NCBI RefSeq assembly: GCF_024979255.1
Contig: NZ_JANLCN010000002.1
Span: 1-64,000, forward strand
Origin: Herbiconiux moechotypicola
GTDB lineage: Bacteria; Actinomycetota; Actinomycetes; Actinomycetales; Microbacteriaceae
Length of the DNA: 64,000 bases
Direction of reading: 5' to 3'
Both the position numbers and the translations under genes were made by a program. Of the stretch, positions 16,951 through 25,624 are shown piece by piece. Numbering within the stretch: the first letter of the stretch is position 1; every line of letters starts with the position of its first letter. The notes under the pieces were generated by a model that worked only from the letters and a program-made list of their open reading frames with translations, was not told where the DNA came from and did not search any database.

Positions 16951-17409
16951 ATGACCCACCGACTCGTCAACCCCGCCGAACTCGTCAAGCCCTCGGGGTT
17001 CGCCCACGCCGTGGTGGCCGGCCGGCACGTGCACCTCGCCGGGCAGACCGCCATGGACGCCTCGGGCTCGATCGTGCCGGGCGGCATCGTCGAGCAGTTC
17101 GCCCAGGCGTTCGGCAACCTGCTCACCGCGCTCCGCGCCGCCGGCGGGGCGCCGGACGACCTCGTGGAGGTGACGATCTACCTCACCGACGTCGACGACT
17201 ACCAGGCCAACGGCCGCCGCATCGGGCAGGTGTGGCGCGAGCTCGCCGGTGCGCACTTCCCCGCCATGGCGGGCATCGGCATCACCCGGCTGTGGCAGCC
17301 GGAGGCGATGATCGAGATCGCGGGGGTCGCCATCCTGCCCGAGGATGCGCGCCAGGTCGTCGAGGGCGTCGAGGGCTCGGGCGACGGGGCCGACGAGGCG
17401 GCCGCGTGA
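16951..17409 (+). CDS. RidA/YjgF-family enamine/imine deaminase
   Basis: This 152-residue RidA-type protein has VNPAELVKPSGFAHAVVAG at the start and HLAGQTAMDASG in the first strand pair. EVTIYLTDVDDY and the C-terminal EAMIEIAGVAILP carry the remaining core. Family members hydrolyse reactive enamines and imines and include 2-aminomuconate deaminases. Its presence in the operon hints at a nitrogen-bearing ring substrate such as an aminobenzoate. The typical Arg of RidA near residue 105 falls within a replaced GITRLWQPEA segment, so activity should not be assumed. The end overlaps the next gene (GTGA). Confidence 0.83.
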   Translation: MTHRLVNPAELVKPSGFAHAVVAGRHVHLAGQTAMDASGSIVPGGIVEQFAQAFGNLLTALRAAGGAPDDLVEVTIYLTDVDDYQANGRRIGQVWRELAGAHFPAMAGIGITRLWQPEAMIEIAGVAILPEDARQVVEGVEGSGDGADEAAA

Positions 17410-18260
17410 GGCTCGCGACCCTGAGGATCGACGGCGGCACCCTGGCGGTGCGCGTCGACCCGGAGCACAGCTCGGCCGTCGCGATCGAGGGCGTCGCCGA
17501 CGTCGGCGCCCTGCTCGCGGCCGGCCCCGACTGGCGCGAGCGCGCCCTCGCGGCCGACGGCCCGCGCATCCCGCTCGACTCGCTCGGCACCACGGCGTGG
17601 GCCCCGGTCGTGCCGCGGCCCTCCAAGATCGTGTGCGTGGGGCTCAACTACCGCGACCACATCCTCGAGATGGGGCGGGAGCTGCCCGCCTACCCCACCC
17701 TGTTCGCCAAGTTCGCCGAGGCCCTGATCGGGGCGGGGGACGACATCCGCGTGCCGGCGCACTCCGCAGAGGCGCTGGACTGGGAGGGTGAACTCGCGGT
17801 GGTCGTGGGCCGGGCCGTCCGCGACGTCGACCCGGCCACTGCGGCCTCCGCCATCGCCGGGTACAGCGTGCTCAACGACGTGACCATGCGCGACCGCCAG
17901 TACCGCACCACGCAGTGGCTGCAGGGCAAGACTCTCGAGGGCAGCTGCCCGTTCGGCCCGGTGCTCGTCACCGCCGACGAGTTCACGCCCGGCGCCGCGC
18001 TCACCACGAGCATCGACGGCGAGACGGTGCAGCACGCCGCCACCGACGACCTCGTGTTCGGGCCGGCCGAGCTGGTCTCCTACATCTCGTCGATCGTCAC
18101 CCTCCAGCCGGGCGACGTGATCGCCACCGGCACCCCGGGCGGGGTCGGTCACGCCATGCCGACGCCCCGCCACCTCGCCCACGGCGAGACCGTGCGGGTG
18201 GAGATCGCGGGGATCGGGGCGGTCGGGAACCGCGTGGTCGTGCTCGACGGCGGGCACTGA
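17406..18260 (+). CDS. fumarylacetoacetate hydrolase family protein
   Basis: This 284-residue FAH-fold protein has the expected core: VGLNYRDHILEMG, the acidic metal ligands in DWEGELAVVVGRAVRDV, GYSVLNDVTMRDRQ, and QWLQGKTLEGSCPFGP, ending GDVIATGTPGGVG. The family includes fumarylpyruvate and acylpyruvate hydrolases, decarboxylases and isomerases of ring-cleavage pathways. The GTG start overlaps the RidA stop. As the last enzyme gene of the operon it probably handles an open-chain ketoacid after ring opening, which would fit a gentisate-like branch. Confidence 0.86.
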   Translation: MRLATLRIDGGTLAVRVDPEHSSAVAIEGVADVGALLAAGPDWRERALAADGPRIPLDSLGTTAWAPVVPRPSKIVCVGLNYRDHILEMGRELPAYPTLFAKFAEALIGAGDDIRVPAHSAEALDWEGELAVVVGRAVRDVDPATAASAIAGYSVLNDVTMRDRQYRTTQWLQGKTLEGSCPFGPVLVTADEFTPGAALTTSIDGETVQHAATDDLVFGPAELVSYISSIVTLQPGDVIATGTPGGVGHAMPTPRHLAHGETVRVEIAGIGAVGNRVVVLDGGH

Positions 18261-18293
18261 GCCGGGTCTGCGGACTCGGTAGTGTGGAGCGCG

Positions 18294-19145
18294 ATGAACC
18301 AGGAAGCACCGGCCAGGGGTATCGGCGCCCGCGACCTCCTCGTGGAGTTCCTCGGGGCGTTCGTGCGCGAGGAGGGCGACTGGTTCGCCGTCGCCCCGGT
18401 GGTGGCGCTGCTCGGCGAGGTGGGCATCGACGACTCGTCGGTGCGCATGGCGGTGTCGCGCCTCAAGACCCGCGGCTGGCTCGAGCAGAGCCGCCGCGAG
18501 GGCGCCTCGGGCTACTCGCTCACCCCGACCGCGCTCGAGCTGCTCGAGCAGGGTGACGCGTTCATCTACCACTCCCGCACCCTCACCGACCTCAGCGCCG
18601 GCTGGGTGATCGTGGCGTTCTCGGTGCCGGAGCACTCGCGCTCCAAACGCCACGCCCTCAAGTCGCGGCTGGTGTCGGCGGGGTTCGGGCACGCCGGGCC
18701 CGGTCTGCTGATCGCACCGGCCGGGATGCTCGGGGAAGCCCGCCGCATCGTGCACGAGCTCGAGGTCGACGAGTTCGTCGACCTGTTCACCGGCCGCTAC
18801 GAGAGCGACGACCTCGCCCGCCTGGTGGCCAGGGGATGGGATCTCGCCGACCTCGGTGACCGGTATCGCGGTTTCCTCGCGGCGACCGATCCGCTCGTGC
18901 CGCTGTGGGCGGAGCCCGAGGAGAGGTCGGAGCGGTCCGGGCGGGAGGCGCTGCGCGACCTGCTGTCGGTACTGCACGAGTGGCGCACGGTCGCTTACTC
19001 CGACCCGGGTCTGCCCCGCGACCTGCTCGGCGAGGACTGGCCGGGCGACACGGCGCAGCAGCGCTTCACCGACCTCGTCTCGCGGGTGCAGCCGATCGCC
19101 ACCCGCTACGTGCACGCCCGGCTGCGGCCTGCGCCGGAGGCCTGA
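18294..19145 (+). CDS. PaaX-family transcriptional regulator
   Basis: This 283-residue protein has the PaaX layout. An N-terminal winged helix (DLLVEFLGAFVREEGDWFAV, then DDSSVRMAVSRLKTRGWL) is followed by the family's ligand-binding region (SAGWVIVAFSVPEHSRSKRH) and C-terminal helices. PaaX proteins repress aromatic-acid operons and release DNA on binding an aryl-CoA such as phenylacetyl-CoA. Here the inducer is probably the CoA ester made by the ligase at the operon head. A TAGTGT box 8 nt upstream of the ATG suggests it also has its own promoter. Confidence 0.88.
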   Translation: MNQEAPARGIGARDLLVEFLGAFVREEGDWFAVAPVVALLGEVGIDDSSVRMAVSRLKTRGWLEQSRREGASGYSLTPTALELLEQGDAFIYHSRTLTDLSAGWVIVAFSVPEHSRSKRHALKSRLVSAGFGHAGPGLLIAPAGMLGEARRIVHELEVDEFVDLFTGRYESDDLARLVARGWDLADLGDRYRGFLAATDPLVPLWAEPEERSERSGREALRDLLSVLHEWRTVAYSDPGLPRDLLGEDWPGDTAQQRFTDLVSRVQPIATRYVHARLRPAPEA

Positions 19146-19177
19146 AGCCGCCACGCACGCGCGATCGCGCTCCCGCC

Positions 19178-20410
19178 TCAGGCGGGCAGCGACCCCGCCA
19201 CCACGCGCCCGCGCGAGACCACGGCGACGATGTTCGCCGTGTCGAGGTCGTCGAGGCGCTCCCACGGCCGGCCCCGCAGCACCACGAAGTCGGCGAGGTG
19301 CCCGGTGTCGAGACGGCCGATGCTCGACTCCCGCCCGATCGCGCTCGCGGCCCGAGTGGTGGCCGCCTGGAGGGCGCGTTCGGCGGTCCAGCCGAACACG
19401 GCGGCCATGTGCCGCACCTCCTCCATCTGGTCGCCGAAGCGCACGTGGTGGCCGTTGGCGTCGGTGCCCAGCACGAAGTCGACTCCCGCGGCCGCCGCCG
19501 CGGCGAAGAGCGCGTCGCGCGCCGCGATCAGCTCGGCGGCCTGCCCGGCCTGCTCCGGCGTCACCCCCGCCTCGCCGGCCGCGATGCGGTCGTTGATGAG
19601 CAGGGTGGGCGCCACGGTGATGCCCGCCGCGGCGATGCGCTCGGCCTGCTCGAGCGTGAGCTGCGTGGCGTGCTCGATGGAGTCGACGCCGTGCGCGATC
19701 GCCACCTCGATGCCGGCGGTCGTGTGCGCGTGGGCCGCCACGCGCATCCCCAGTGCGTGCGCCTCGTCGACGATCGTCTCGATCTCAGCGGCGGTGTAGT
19801 TGCGCCAAGCGCTCTTGTCGCCCACCGAGAGCACGCCGCCGCTCGTGGCGATCTTCACGCCGTCGGCCCCCGCTCTGGCCCAGTGCCGCACCAGCTTGCG
19901 GCATTCGTCGGGGCCGTCGGCGAGGAGCTTGCGCAGCGGGAAGGCCGGCGGGGTGAACAGGTCGCCGTGGCCGGCGGTCATGCTCACCATGCCGTGCGCC
20001 AGGGTGCGCGGGCCCTCCACCACGCCGTCGTCGATGGCGCGGCGCAGCGAGAACTGGGTGTCGTCGGCGGCGAGGTCGCGCACCGTGGTGACGCCGTTCA
20101 CGAGCGCCGTGCGCGCGTTCGCGAGGCCGTGCAGGGTCTGCTCCTCGGGCCGGGTGACCAGCGGCCAGCTGAGGAAGTCGACGCGCCCGCGGCCGGCGTA
20201 GCCCATGAGGTGCACGTGGGTGTCGATGAGGCCCGGGATGACGCTGAACGGCGAGGCGGCGGCGCTCGCGCCCGCGGTGTCCGCAGCGCTCGTCCCGTCC
20301 GCGGGTGCGATCCCGGTGATGACCCCGTCGGTCTCGTCGGTCGCCCACGTCAGCGTCGAGGGGCCGAGGTCGCGCTCGCCGTTCCAGAGGTGTGCGGTGA
20401 TGCGGTGCAT
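19178..20410 (-). CDS. amidohydrolase (imidazolonepropionase-like / Xaa-Pro-type subgroup)
   Basis: This 410-residue metal-dependent hydrolase has HxH in IDTHVHLMG and VKIATSGGV, with the lysine that is often carboxylated to bridge two metals. AHAHT and SIEHA supply the two later His residues, and GTDANGHH the catalytic Asp. There is no signal peptide. It is the last gene of a minus-strand operon behind a nucleoside-type ABC importer, so it likely hydrolyses something brought in by that importer. The substrate cannot be read from motifs; members of this subgroup have been shown to cut cyclic amides or acyl-amino acids. Confidence 0.82.
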   Translation of the reverse strand: MHRITAHLWNGERDLGPSTLTWATDETDGVITGIAPADGTSAADTAGASAAASPFSVIPGLIDTHVHLMGYAGRGRVDFLSWPLVTRPEEQTLHGLANARTALVNGVTTVRDLAADDTQFSLRRAIDDGVVEGPRTLAHGMVSMTAGHGDLFTPPAFPLRKLLADGPDECRKLVRHWARAGADGVKIATSGGVLSVGDKSAWRNYTAAEIETIVDEAHALGMRVAAHAHTTAGIEVAIAHGVDSIEHATQLTLEQAERIAAAGITVAPTLLINDRIAAGEAGVTPEQAGQAAELIAARDALFAAAAAAGVDFVLGTDANGHHVRFGDQMEEVRHMAAVFGWTAERALQAATTRAASAIGRESSIGRLDTGHLADFVVLRGRPWERLDDLDTANIVAVVSRGRVVAGSLPA

Positions 20411-20466
20411 GATGGTGCTCTTTCGGTGGATCGGGGGATCGGCGGGTCGGAGGGTCGGACCCGGGC

Positions 20467-21756
20467 TCAGCCGCGCGAGTTCTTGCGGGGGAACAGCTGC
20501 CCGAGCGCCGCCGGTGGGCGCATGGTGGTGCCCGCCACCACGAGCACCGCGAGGGTGACGAGGTAGGGGGCGGCCGTGGCCAGGGCGCTCGGCAGCGGCA
20601 CGAACAGGAACACCACGAGCAGCACGACCCCGAGGGCGAGCGGCGCGATGCCGGCCTTGCGGGCGCCGCGGTAGACGCGCAGCAGACCCAGCACGATGAA
20701 GATCACCGCGAGGATGAACAGCAGCGCCCGGAAGGTCTCGGGCCGGCCGAGCCCGACGGCGTCGCTGAAGCCGAACAGCGACGAGCCGAGGAACACGCCC
20801 GAGGGCATCCAGTTGCCGAAGATGAGCGTCGCGAGGCCGATGAAGCCACGACCCGCCGTCTGGTTCTCGACGTAGGCCTGCGAGATGAGCGCGAGGTAGC
20901 CGCCCGCGAAGCCGGCGAGCCCGCTGCCCACGAGCAGGGCGATGTAGCGGGTGCGGTGAACCTTGCCGCCGAGCGCCTGCAGGGCGGCCGGCTGCTCGCC
21001 CGCCGCCCGCCAGCGCAGACCGAAGCGGGTGCGCCAGAGCACGTAGGCGGTGGCCGGGATGAGGAGCAGGCCGATGATCGCCGCCAGCGACACGTCGTGG
21101 GTGAGTCCGCCCACGATGCCGCCGATCTGGCTGACCACCGGGATGCCCGACGCCTCCATGGTGCGGGTGAGATCGGGGGTGCCGAGGCCGCCCGAGAGGA
21201 AGGGCACGCTGAGGTTCGGCAACGAGCCGTCGATGCGCGGCGAACGCGCGATCGTGCCCCCGTCGACGCCGTTGAACACGATGTCGGCCATGAACCGCGC
21301 GAGCGCGGCCGCGATCACATTGATGGCCACACCCACCACGAGCTGGTTGAGCCCCATCTCGATGCAGAGCACCGCCATCAGCAGCCCGAAGATCAGCCCG
21401 CCCACGATGCCGCCGCCGAGGGCCGCCCAGGGCCCCCACCACCAGCCGAACAGGCCGGCCACCCAGGTGCCGCCGATCATCATGCCCTCGAGCCCCACGT
21501 TGATGATGCCCGCGCGCTCCGAGTAGAGGCCGCCGATGGCGACGACCGCGATGGGGACGGTGAGCCGCAGCGCCGAACCCCAGGTCGACGAGGCGGCGAT
21601 GCCGGGGGCGTCTGCCACGTACTGCGCCACGATGATGAGCCCGAGGCCGAGCAGTCCCCAGCGCAGCGCGGCGCGCATCCGCTGACGGCTCGGCGTGAGC
21701 GAGCGGGGCGCCGCAGCAGGGGCGGAGGGGCTCGCCGTGTCGAGGGTGCCGGTCAT
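20467..21756 (-). CDS. ABC transporter permease, BMP/nucleoside type (second permease)
   Basis: This 429-residue polytopic membrane protein has about ten helices. The family core GGLYSERAGIINVGLEGMMIGG is followed by GLNQLVVGVAINVIA and the cytoplasmic EAA-like FGLRWRAAGEQPAAL. This is the NupQ/RnsD-like partner of the nucleoside and BMP-lipoprotein importers. The extra C-terminal helices (from about 365) are longer than usual. The gene starts by ATGA overlap with the first permease gene. Confidence 0.87.
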   Translation of the reverse strand: MTGTLDTASPSAPAAAPRSLTPSRQRMRAALRWGLLGLGLIIVAQYVADAPGIAASSTWGSALRLTVPIAVVAIGGLYSERAGIINVGLEGMMIGGTWVAGLFGWWWGPWAALGGGIVGGLIFGLLMAVLCIEMGLNQLVVGVAINVIAAALARFMADIVFNGVDGGTIARSPRIDGSLPNLSVPFLSGGLGTPDLTRTMEASGIPVVSQIGGIVGGLTHDVSLAAIIGLLLIPATAYVLWRTRFGLRWRAAGEQPAALQALGGKVHRTRYIALLVGSGLAGFAGGYLALISQAYVENQTAGRGFIGLATLIFGNWMPSGVFLGSSLFGFSDAVGLGRPETFRALLFILAVIFIVLGLLRVYRGARKAGIAPLALGVVLLVVFLFVPLPSALATAAPYLVTLAVLVVAGTTMRPPAALGQLFPRKNSRG

Positions 21757-22856
21757 CGTGCCGTCTCCAATCCGGTCGTGGCCGCATCCGTTCGCCGGCG
21801 CCGCCGGAGGGCGTTCCAGAGGGCGATGCGCTGGTCGGCCCGCTCGGTGAGCCAGTAGCCGATGGCCGAGCTCAGCAGGATGACCGCCATGAACACCGAG
21901 CCCACCTCGGTGGGGAGCTTCACCAGCCCGAGCACCTGCGAGCTGCGCTCGACGAAGGCGAGGATGAACGCGCCCACGGCGATGCCGATCGGATGCGAGC
22001 GGCCGAGCAGCGCCGCGGCGAGACCGGTGAACATGAGGTCGGTGGGGAGGGTGCCGTCGAAGCGGAACGCCGTGCCGAGCACGTGCGGCAGCCCCACCAG
22101 GCCCGCGATCGCGCCCGAGCCGAGCATCGCCCAGATGATGCGGCGGTTCACGCCGATGCCGGCCGACTCCGCCGCCTCGGGCGAGCGGGCCGCCACCTGC
22201 AGGGTGAAACCGAACACCGTGCGGTACTGGAGGAGATAGAACAGTACGCCCACGACGATCGCGAGCACCAGGAAGCCCGAGATGGAGGTGCGGTTGCCGA
22301 TGCCCAGGTCGATCAGCACCGGCATCGCGCCGTCGGCGCCGATGATCGCGGTGCCGGTGTTCTGGCCGCCCCCGTCGCGAAAGACGTCGGCGAGCAGGAT
22401 GGCCACCACGGTGGTGGCGATGGCGTTCATGAGGATGGAGGTGATGACCTCGCTCACACCCCGGTACACCTTGAGCAGCGCGGGCACGAGCGCCCAGAGC
22501 GCACCCACCAGGCAGCACACGAGCAGTGTGATCGGCAGGCGCAGGTAGAGCGGAAGTGGCAGGTTCGCCGCCACGACGGCGCCCGCGAGCGCGGCGACGC
22601 GGTACTGCCCGTCGACGCCGATGTTGAACAGCCCCATGCGGAGGGCGAAGGCGGCGGCGACGCCGGCGAGGTAGAGCGGCACCGCGTTGTTGAGCGCCGA
22701 GACGAGGGAGGCCGGCTCGATGCCGTAGTTCCACATCACCTCGTAGGCCGAGGCCGCGGAGTAGCCGCTGAAGGTGAGGAAGAGGGTGGTCACCAGGAGA
22801 GCCAGCAGGACCGAGACCACGGGCCCGGCGAGGGTGACGGCGATGCGCCGGATCAT
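21753..22856 (-). CDS. ABC transporter permease, BMP/nucleoside type (first permease)
   Basis: This 367-residue NupP/RnsC-like permease has the signature FALRMGLFNIGVDGQYRVAALAG in the middle. KVYRGVSEVITSILMNAIA holds the coupling helix, and FTLQVAARSPEAAESAGI and LPTDLMFTGLAAALLGRSHP follow. It has about nine transmembrane helices. It overlaps both neighbours by 4 nt (ATGA), placing it in a single translation-coupled unit of ATPase, permease 1 and permease 2. Confidence 0.88.
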   Translation of the reverse strand: MIRRIAVTLAGPVVSVLLALLVTTLFLTFSGYSAASAYEVMWNYGIEPASLVSALNNAVPLYLAGVAAAFALRMGLFNIGVDGQYRVAALAGAVVAANLPLPLYLRLPITLLVCCLVGALWALVPALLKVYRGVSEVITSILMNAIATTVVAILLADVFRDGGGQNTGTAIIGADGAMPVLIDLGIGNRTSISGFLVLAIVVGVLFYLLQYRTVFGFTLQVAARSPEAAESAGIGVNRRIIWAMLGSGAIAGLVGLPHVLGTAFRFDGTLPTDLMFTGLAAALLGRSHPIGIAVGAFILAFVERSSQVLGLVKLPTEVGSVFMAVILLSSAIGYWLTERADQRIALWNALRRRRRTDAATTGLETAR

Positions 22857-24382
22857 GCGACTCCTCCCGTGCGGGTGCGCACACCCGTCATGTACTCCCC
22901 GAGCTCCTGGGCGTCGACCGCGCGCGGGTCGAGCTCGGCCACGATGCGCCCGCGGTAGAACACCAGCAGGCGGTCGGAGAGGGCGAGCAGCTCGTCGAGG
23001 TCGGCCGAAACGAGCAGGGTGCCGAGGCCCTTGTCGCGCGCGGCGGTGAGCTCGCTCCAGACGGCCGACTGGGCGCCGATGTCGACGCCTCGGGTGGGAT
23101 GCGCGGCGATGAGCACGCGCGGGTCGGAACCGAGCTCGCGGCCCACGATGAACTTCTGCTGGTTGCCGCCCGAGAGCGCGGAGGCCGGAGTCGACACGTC
23201 GCCGCCGCGCACGTCGAAGCGGGAGATGATGGAGCGCGCCACACCCGCGGCGCCGCTGCGGCTGAACCACGGGCCCCGCTTCACGGGCGGTCTCGCGTGG
23301 TAGCCGAGCGCCGCGTTCTCGCGGAGCGCCATCGAGAGCACCACGCCGTCGCGGTGCCGGTCTTCGGGGATGTAGGCCATCCCCCGGGCCCGCCGGGTCT
23401 CGGTGGGCAGCGCGCTGATGTCGCGACCGCCCATGGCGATGGTGCCGGTGTGCCTGGCCCGGCCGAGCAGGGCCATCAGCAGCTCCGATTGGCCGTTGCC
23501 CTCGACACCGGCGATCCCGACGATCTCGCCGCTGTGCACGGCGAGGCTCACGTCGTCGAGCGCCGGCACCTCGCCGGCCTCGCCGACGGTGACGCCCTTC
23601 GCCTCGAGCACCACGTCGTCGCCTACAGGCACCTCGCGCGGGGCCACCGTGGGCATCGCCACCTTCACCATGAGGGCTGCGAGGTCGGAGGCCGACGAGT
23701 CGGCGGGGGTGGTGCGGCCCACGACCGCACCGGCCCTGATGACCGTGATCTCGTCGGCGAAGTCGAGCACCTCGTCGAGCTTGTGCGAGATGAAGATGAC
23801 CGCGGCGCCCGCCTCGGTGAAGCGGCGCATGGCGGCGAACAGCGACTGCGCCTCGCTCGGCACGAGCACGGCGGTCGGCTCGTCGAGGATGATGATGCGC
23901 GCGTCGCGGTAGAGCACCTTGAGGATCTCGACCCGCTGACGGCCGCCCACCCCCAGGTCGCGCACCACCGCGTTCACGTCGACCAGGAAGTCGTTCTGCT
24001 CGGCCAGCGAGGCGACCCGCGACCGGGCCGCCTTGCTGTCGAGCCTGAACGCGGAGCCCGGCTCGTCGGCGAGGACGACGTTCTCCCACACCCGGAGGGC
24101 GTCGGCGAGCAGGAAGTGCTGGTGCACGATGCCGATCCCGGCCTGCTGGGCATCCCGCGGCGAGCGGAACGAGCGCGGGGTGCCCGCGATCTCGATCGTG
24201 CCCTCGTCGGGATGCTCCTCGCCCGCCAGGATCTTCATGAGAGTCGACTTGCCCGCGCCGTTCTCGCCGACGATCGCGTGCACCGTCCCCGCCTTCACGG
24301 TGAGGTCGATGCGGTCGTTGGCGACGAAGGCGCCGAACCTCTTCACGATGCCTGTGAGGCGCACCAGCACGTCCTGCTCCAT
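22853..24382 (-). CDS. ABC transporter ATP-binding protein with two NBDs, nucleoside importer type
   Basis: This 509-residue double-NBD ATPase has a first domain with Walker A GENGAGKST and Walker B IIILDEPTAV. The second domain has a degenerate Walker A (GVEGNGQSE) but an intact signature LSGGNQQK followed by HPTRGVD. That asymmetry is normal for RbsA/NupO-type proteins. It powers the importer with the two downstream permeases and the BMP lipoprotein coded just upstream (23-nt gap). Confidence 0.92.
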   Translation of the reverse strand: MEQDVLVRLTGIVKRFGAFVANDRIDLTVKAGTVHAIVGENGAGKSTLMKILAGEEHPDEGTIEIAGTPRSFRSPRDAQQAGIGIVHQHFLLADALRVWENVVLADEPGSAFRLDSKAARSRVASLAEQNDFLVDVNAVVRDLGVGGRQRVEILKVLYRDARIIILDEPTAVLVPSEAQSLFAAMRRFTEAGAAVIFISHKLDEVLDFADEITVIRAGAVVGRTTPADSSASDLAALMVKVAMPTVAPREVPVGDDVVLEAKGVTVGEAGEVPALDDVSLAVHSGEIVGIAGVEGNGQSELLMALLGRARHTGTIAMGGRDISALPTETRRARGMAYIPEDRHRDGVVLSMALRENAALGYHARPPVKRGPWFSRSGAAGVARSIISRFDVRGGDVSTPASALSGGNQQKFIVGRELGSDPRVLIAAHPTRGVDIGAQSAVWSELTAARDKGLGTLLVSADLDELLALSDRLLVFYRGRIVAELDPRAVDAQELGEYMTGVRTRTGGVA

Positions 24383-24405
24383 CCGGATGCTCCCGGTGCT
24401 GTCCG

Positions 24406-25446
24406 CTAGACGGCCGACGGCACGGTGACGGTGCCGTCGATGATGTCCTGCTTGGCCTGCTCGAGCTGGTCGGCGTAGGCGTCGAGGAACCCGCCGCTGG
24501 TGGCGTAGCCGACACCGTCGTTGGAGAGGTCGAAGGCCTGCTCGCCGGGCTCGAGAGTGCCGTCGAGGTAGGCCGCGATGGAGTCCTCGACCGCCACGTT
24601 CACGTTCTTGATGGCCGAGGTGAGGATGAACGGCTTGATCGAGTCGTCGACCTGGCTGTAGACGTCGCCGTCGACCCCGATGGCCCAGTTCTTCTGCGCA
24701 TCCGTCGAGCTGGCCGCGGCCTGCTCGTACACGCCCTGGCCCGAACCGCCGGCGGCGGCGTAGATGACGTCGGCGCCGCCGGCGTACATCGAGGCGGCGG
24801 CCTCCTTGCCCTTGGTGGGGTCGGAGAAGCCGGTGAAGTCGCCGAGCGGGGCGAGGTAGGTGGAGTCGACCACGATGTCGGGGTCGACCGACTTCGCGCC
24901 GGCCTCGTAGCCCACGAAGAAGTTCTGGATGCTCGGCTGGTCGACACCGCCGATGAAGCCGACGTGGCCGGTGGTGGAGGCCAGCGCCGCCGCGACGCCC
25001 ACGAGGTACGACGACTGCTCGGCCGCGAACGAGATGGTGGTCACGTCGGGGATGACGGTGCCCTTGTCGATGTCGACGGCCACGAAGGCGGTGTCGGGGT
25101 GGTCGGTGGTCTGCTCCATCGGGGTCGCCCACTGGAAGCCGATGCCGATCGCGAGGCCGGCGTTCTGCGAGAGCGCGAGGTCGAGGCGGTCCTGGTAGTC
25201 GTCGGTGTTGGGGCTGGAGAGGTCGAGCGGGGTGAAGTCGAACTCGGCCTGAGCGGCGGTGAAGCCCTCGTAGGCGCTGTCCATGAACGAGAAGTCACCC
25301 GTGGTGCCGTAGAGCATGGCGATGGTGGGGCCGTCCGACGAGGCGGTCGACGAGGTGCTGGCCGTGGTGCCTGAACAACCGGTGAGCACGAGGGATGCGG
25401 CGAGGACGGTGCCGCCGAGGGCTGCCATCTTTCGGGTGAATGACAT
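24406..25446 (-). CDS. BMP-family substrate-binding lipoprotein
   Basis: This 346-residue lipoprotein has signal peptide MSFTRKM, a hydrophobic core, and lipobox LTGC with the lipidated Cys at residue 24. The BMP (PnrA/TmpC-like) domain follows, with GFIGGVDQPSIQNFFVGYEAGAKSV shortened around residues 160-185. Members bind purine or other nucleosides. AAGGAG lies just before the ATG, and a LacI-type operator lies next to it at 25457-25470. It heads the uptake operon and is expected to be its best-expressed gene. Confidence 0.9.
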   Translation of the reverse strand: MSFTRKMAALGGTVLAASLVLTGCSGTTASTSSTASSDGPTIAMLYGTTGDFSFMDSAYEGFTAAQAEFDFTPLDLSSPNTDDYQDRLDLALSQNAGLAIGIGFQWATPMEQTTDHPDTAFVAVDIDKGTVIPDVTTISFAAEQSSYLVGVAAALASTTGHVGFIGGVDQPSIQNFFVGYEAGAKSVDPDIVVDSTYLAPLGDFTGFSDPTKGKEAAASMYAGGADVIYAAAGGSGQGVYEQAAASSTDAQKNWAIGVDGDVYSQVDDSIKPFILTSAIKNVNVAVEDSIAAYLDGTLEPGEQAFDLSNDGVGYATSGGFLDAYADQLEQAKQDIIDGTVTVPSAV

Positions 25447-25456
25447 GGGTCTCCTT

Positions 25457-25470
25457 GGTAATCGTTTGCA
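25457..25470. promoter_or_regulatory. LacI-family operator (proximal to BMP operon)
   Basis: Read on the minus strand this is TGCAAACGATTACC, which fits the LacI-family consensus TGNAANCGNTTNCA with the central CG. It abuts the AAGGAG box of the BMP gene. A near-identical site lies at 25578-25591, in front of the divergent LacI-type gene. Confidence 0.75.
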
Positions 25471-25577
25471 AGACGAAACGTAGCTTAGTGCGCTGATGGA
25501 ACCCACTCAGTGTTCGTGCTGGCCGTTGCAGCCTGATTTCTCGGATGTTTCCGGCGTGTTTAAGCTCGGCAAAAGCA

Positions 25578-25591
25578 GGCAAACGATTACC
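25578..25591. promoter_or_regulatory. LacI-family operator (proximal to lacI-type gene)
   Basis: GGCAAACGATTACC differs from the other site at only one position when both are read in the same sense. The two sites are 121 bp apart, about 11-12 helical turns, so one tetramer or two dimers could loop the promoter region and shut both directions. Confidence 0.72.
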
Positions 25592-25624
25592 AGTCACTTG
25601 CCCCGGGTGCCCTAGTGTGTGGGT

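Noticed and set aside
25447-25618. Purine-type riboswitch upstream of the BMP uptake operon
   Set aside because: No purine-aptamer core can be laid out, and the region is well explained by two LacI operators.
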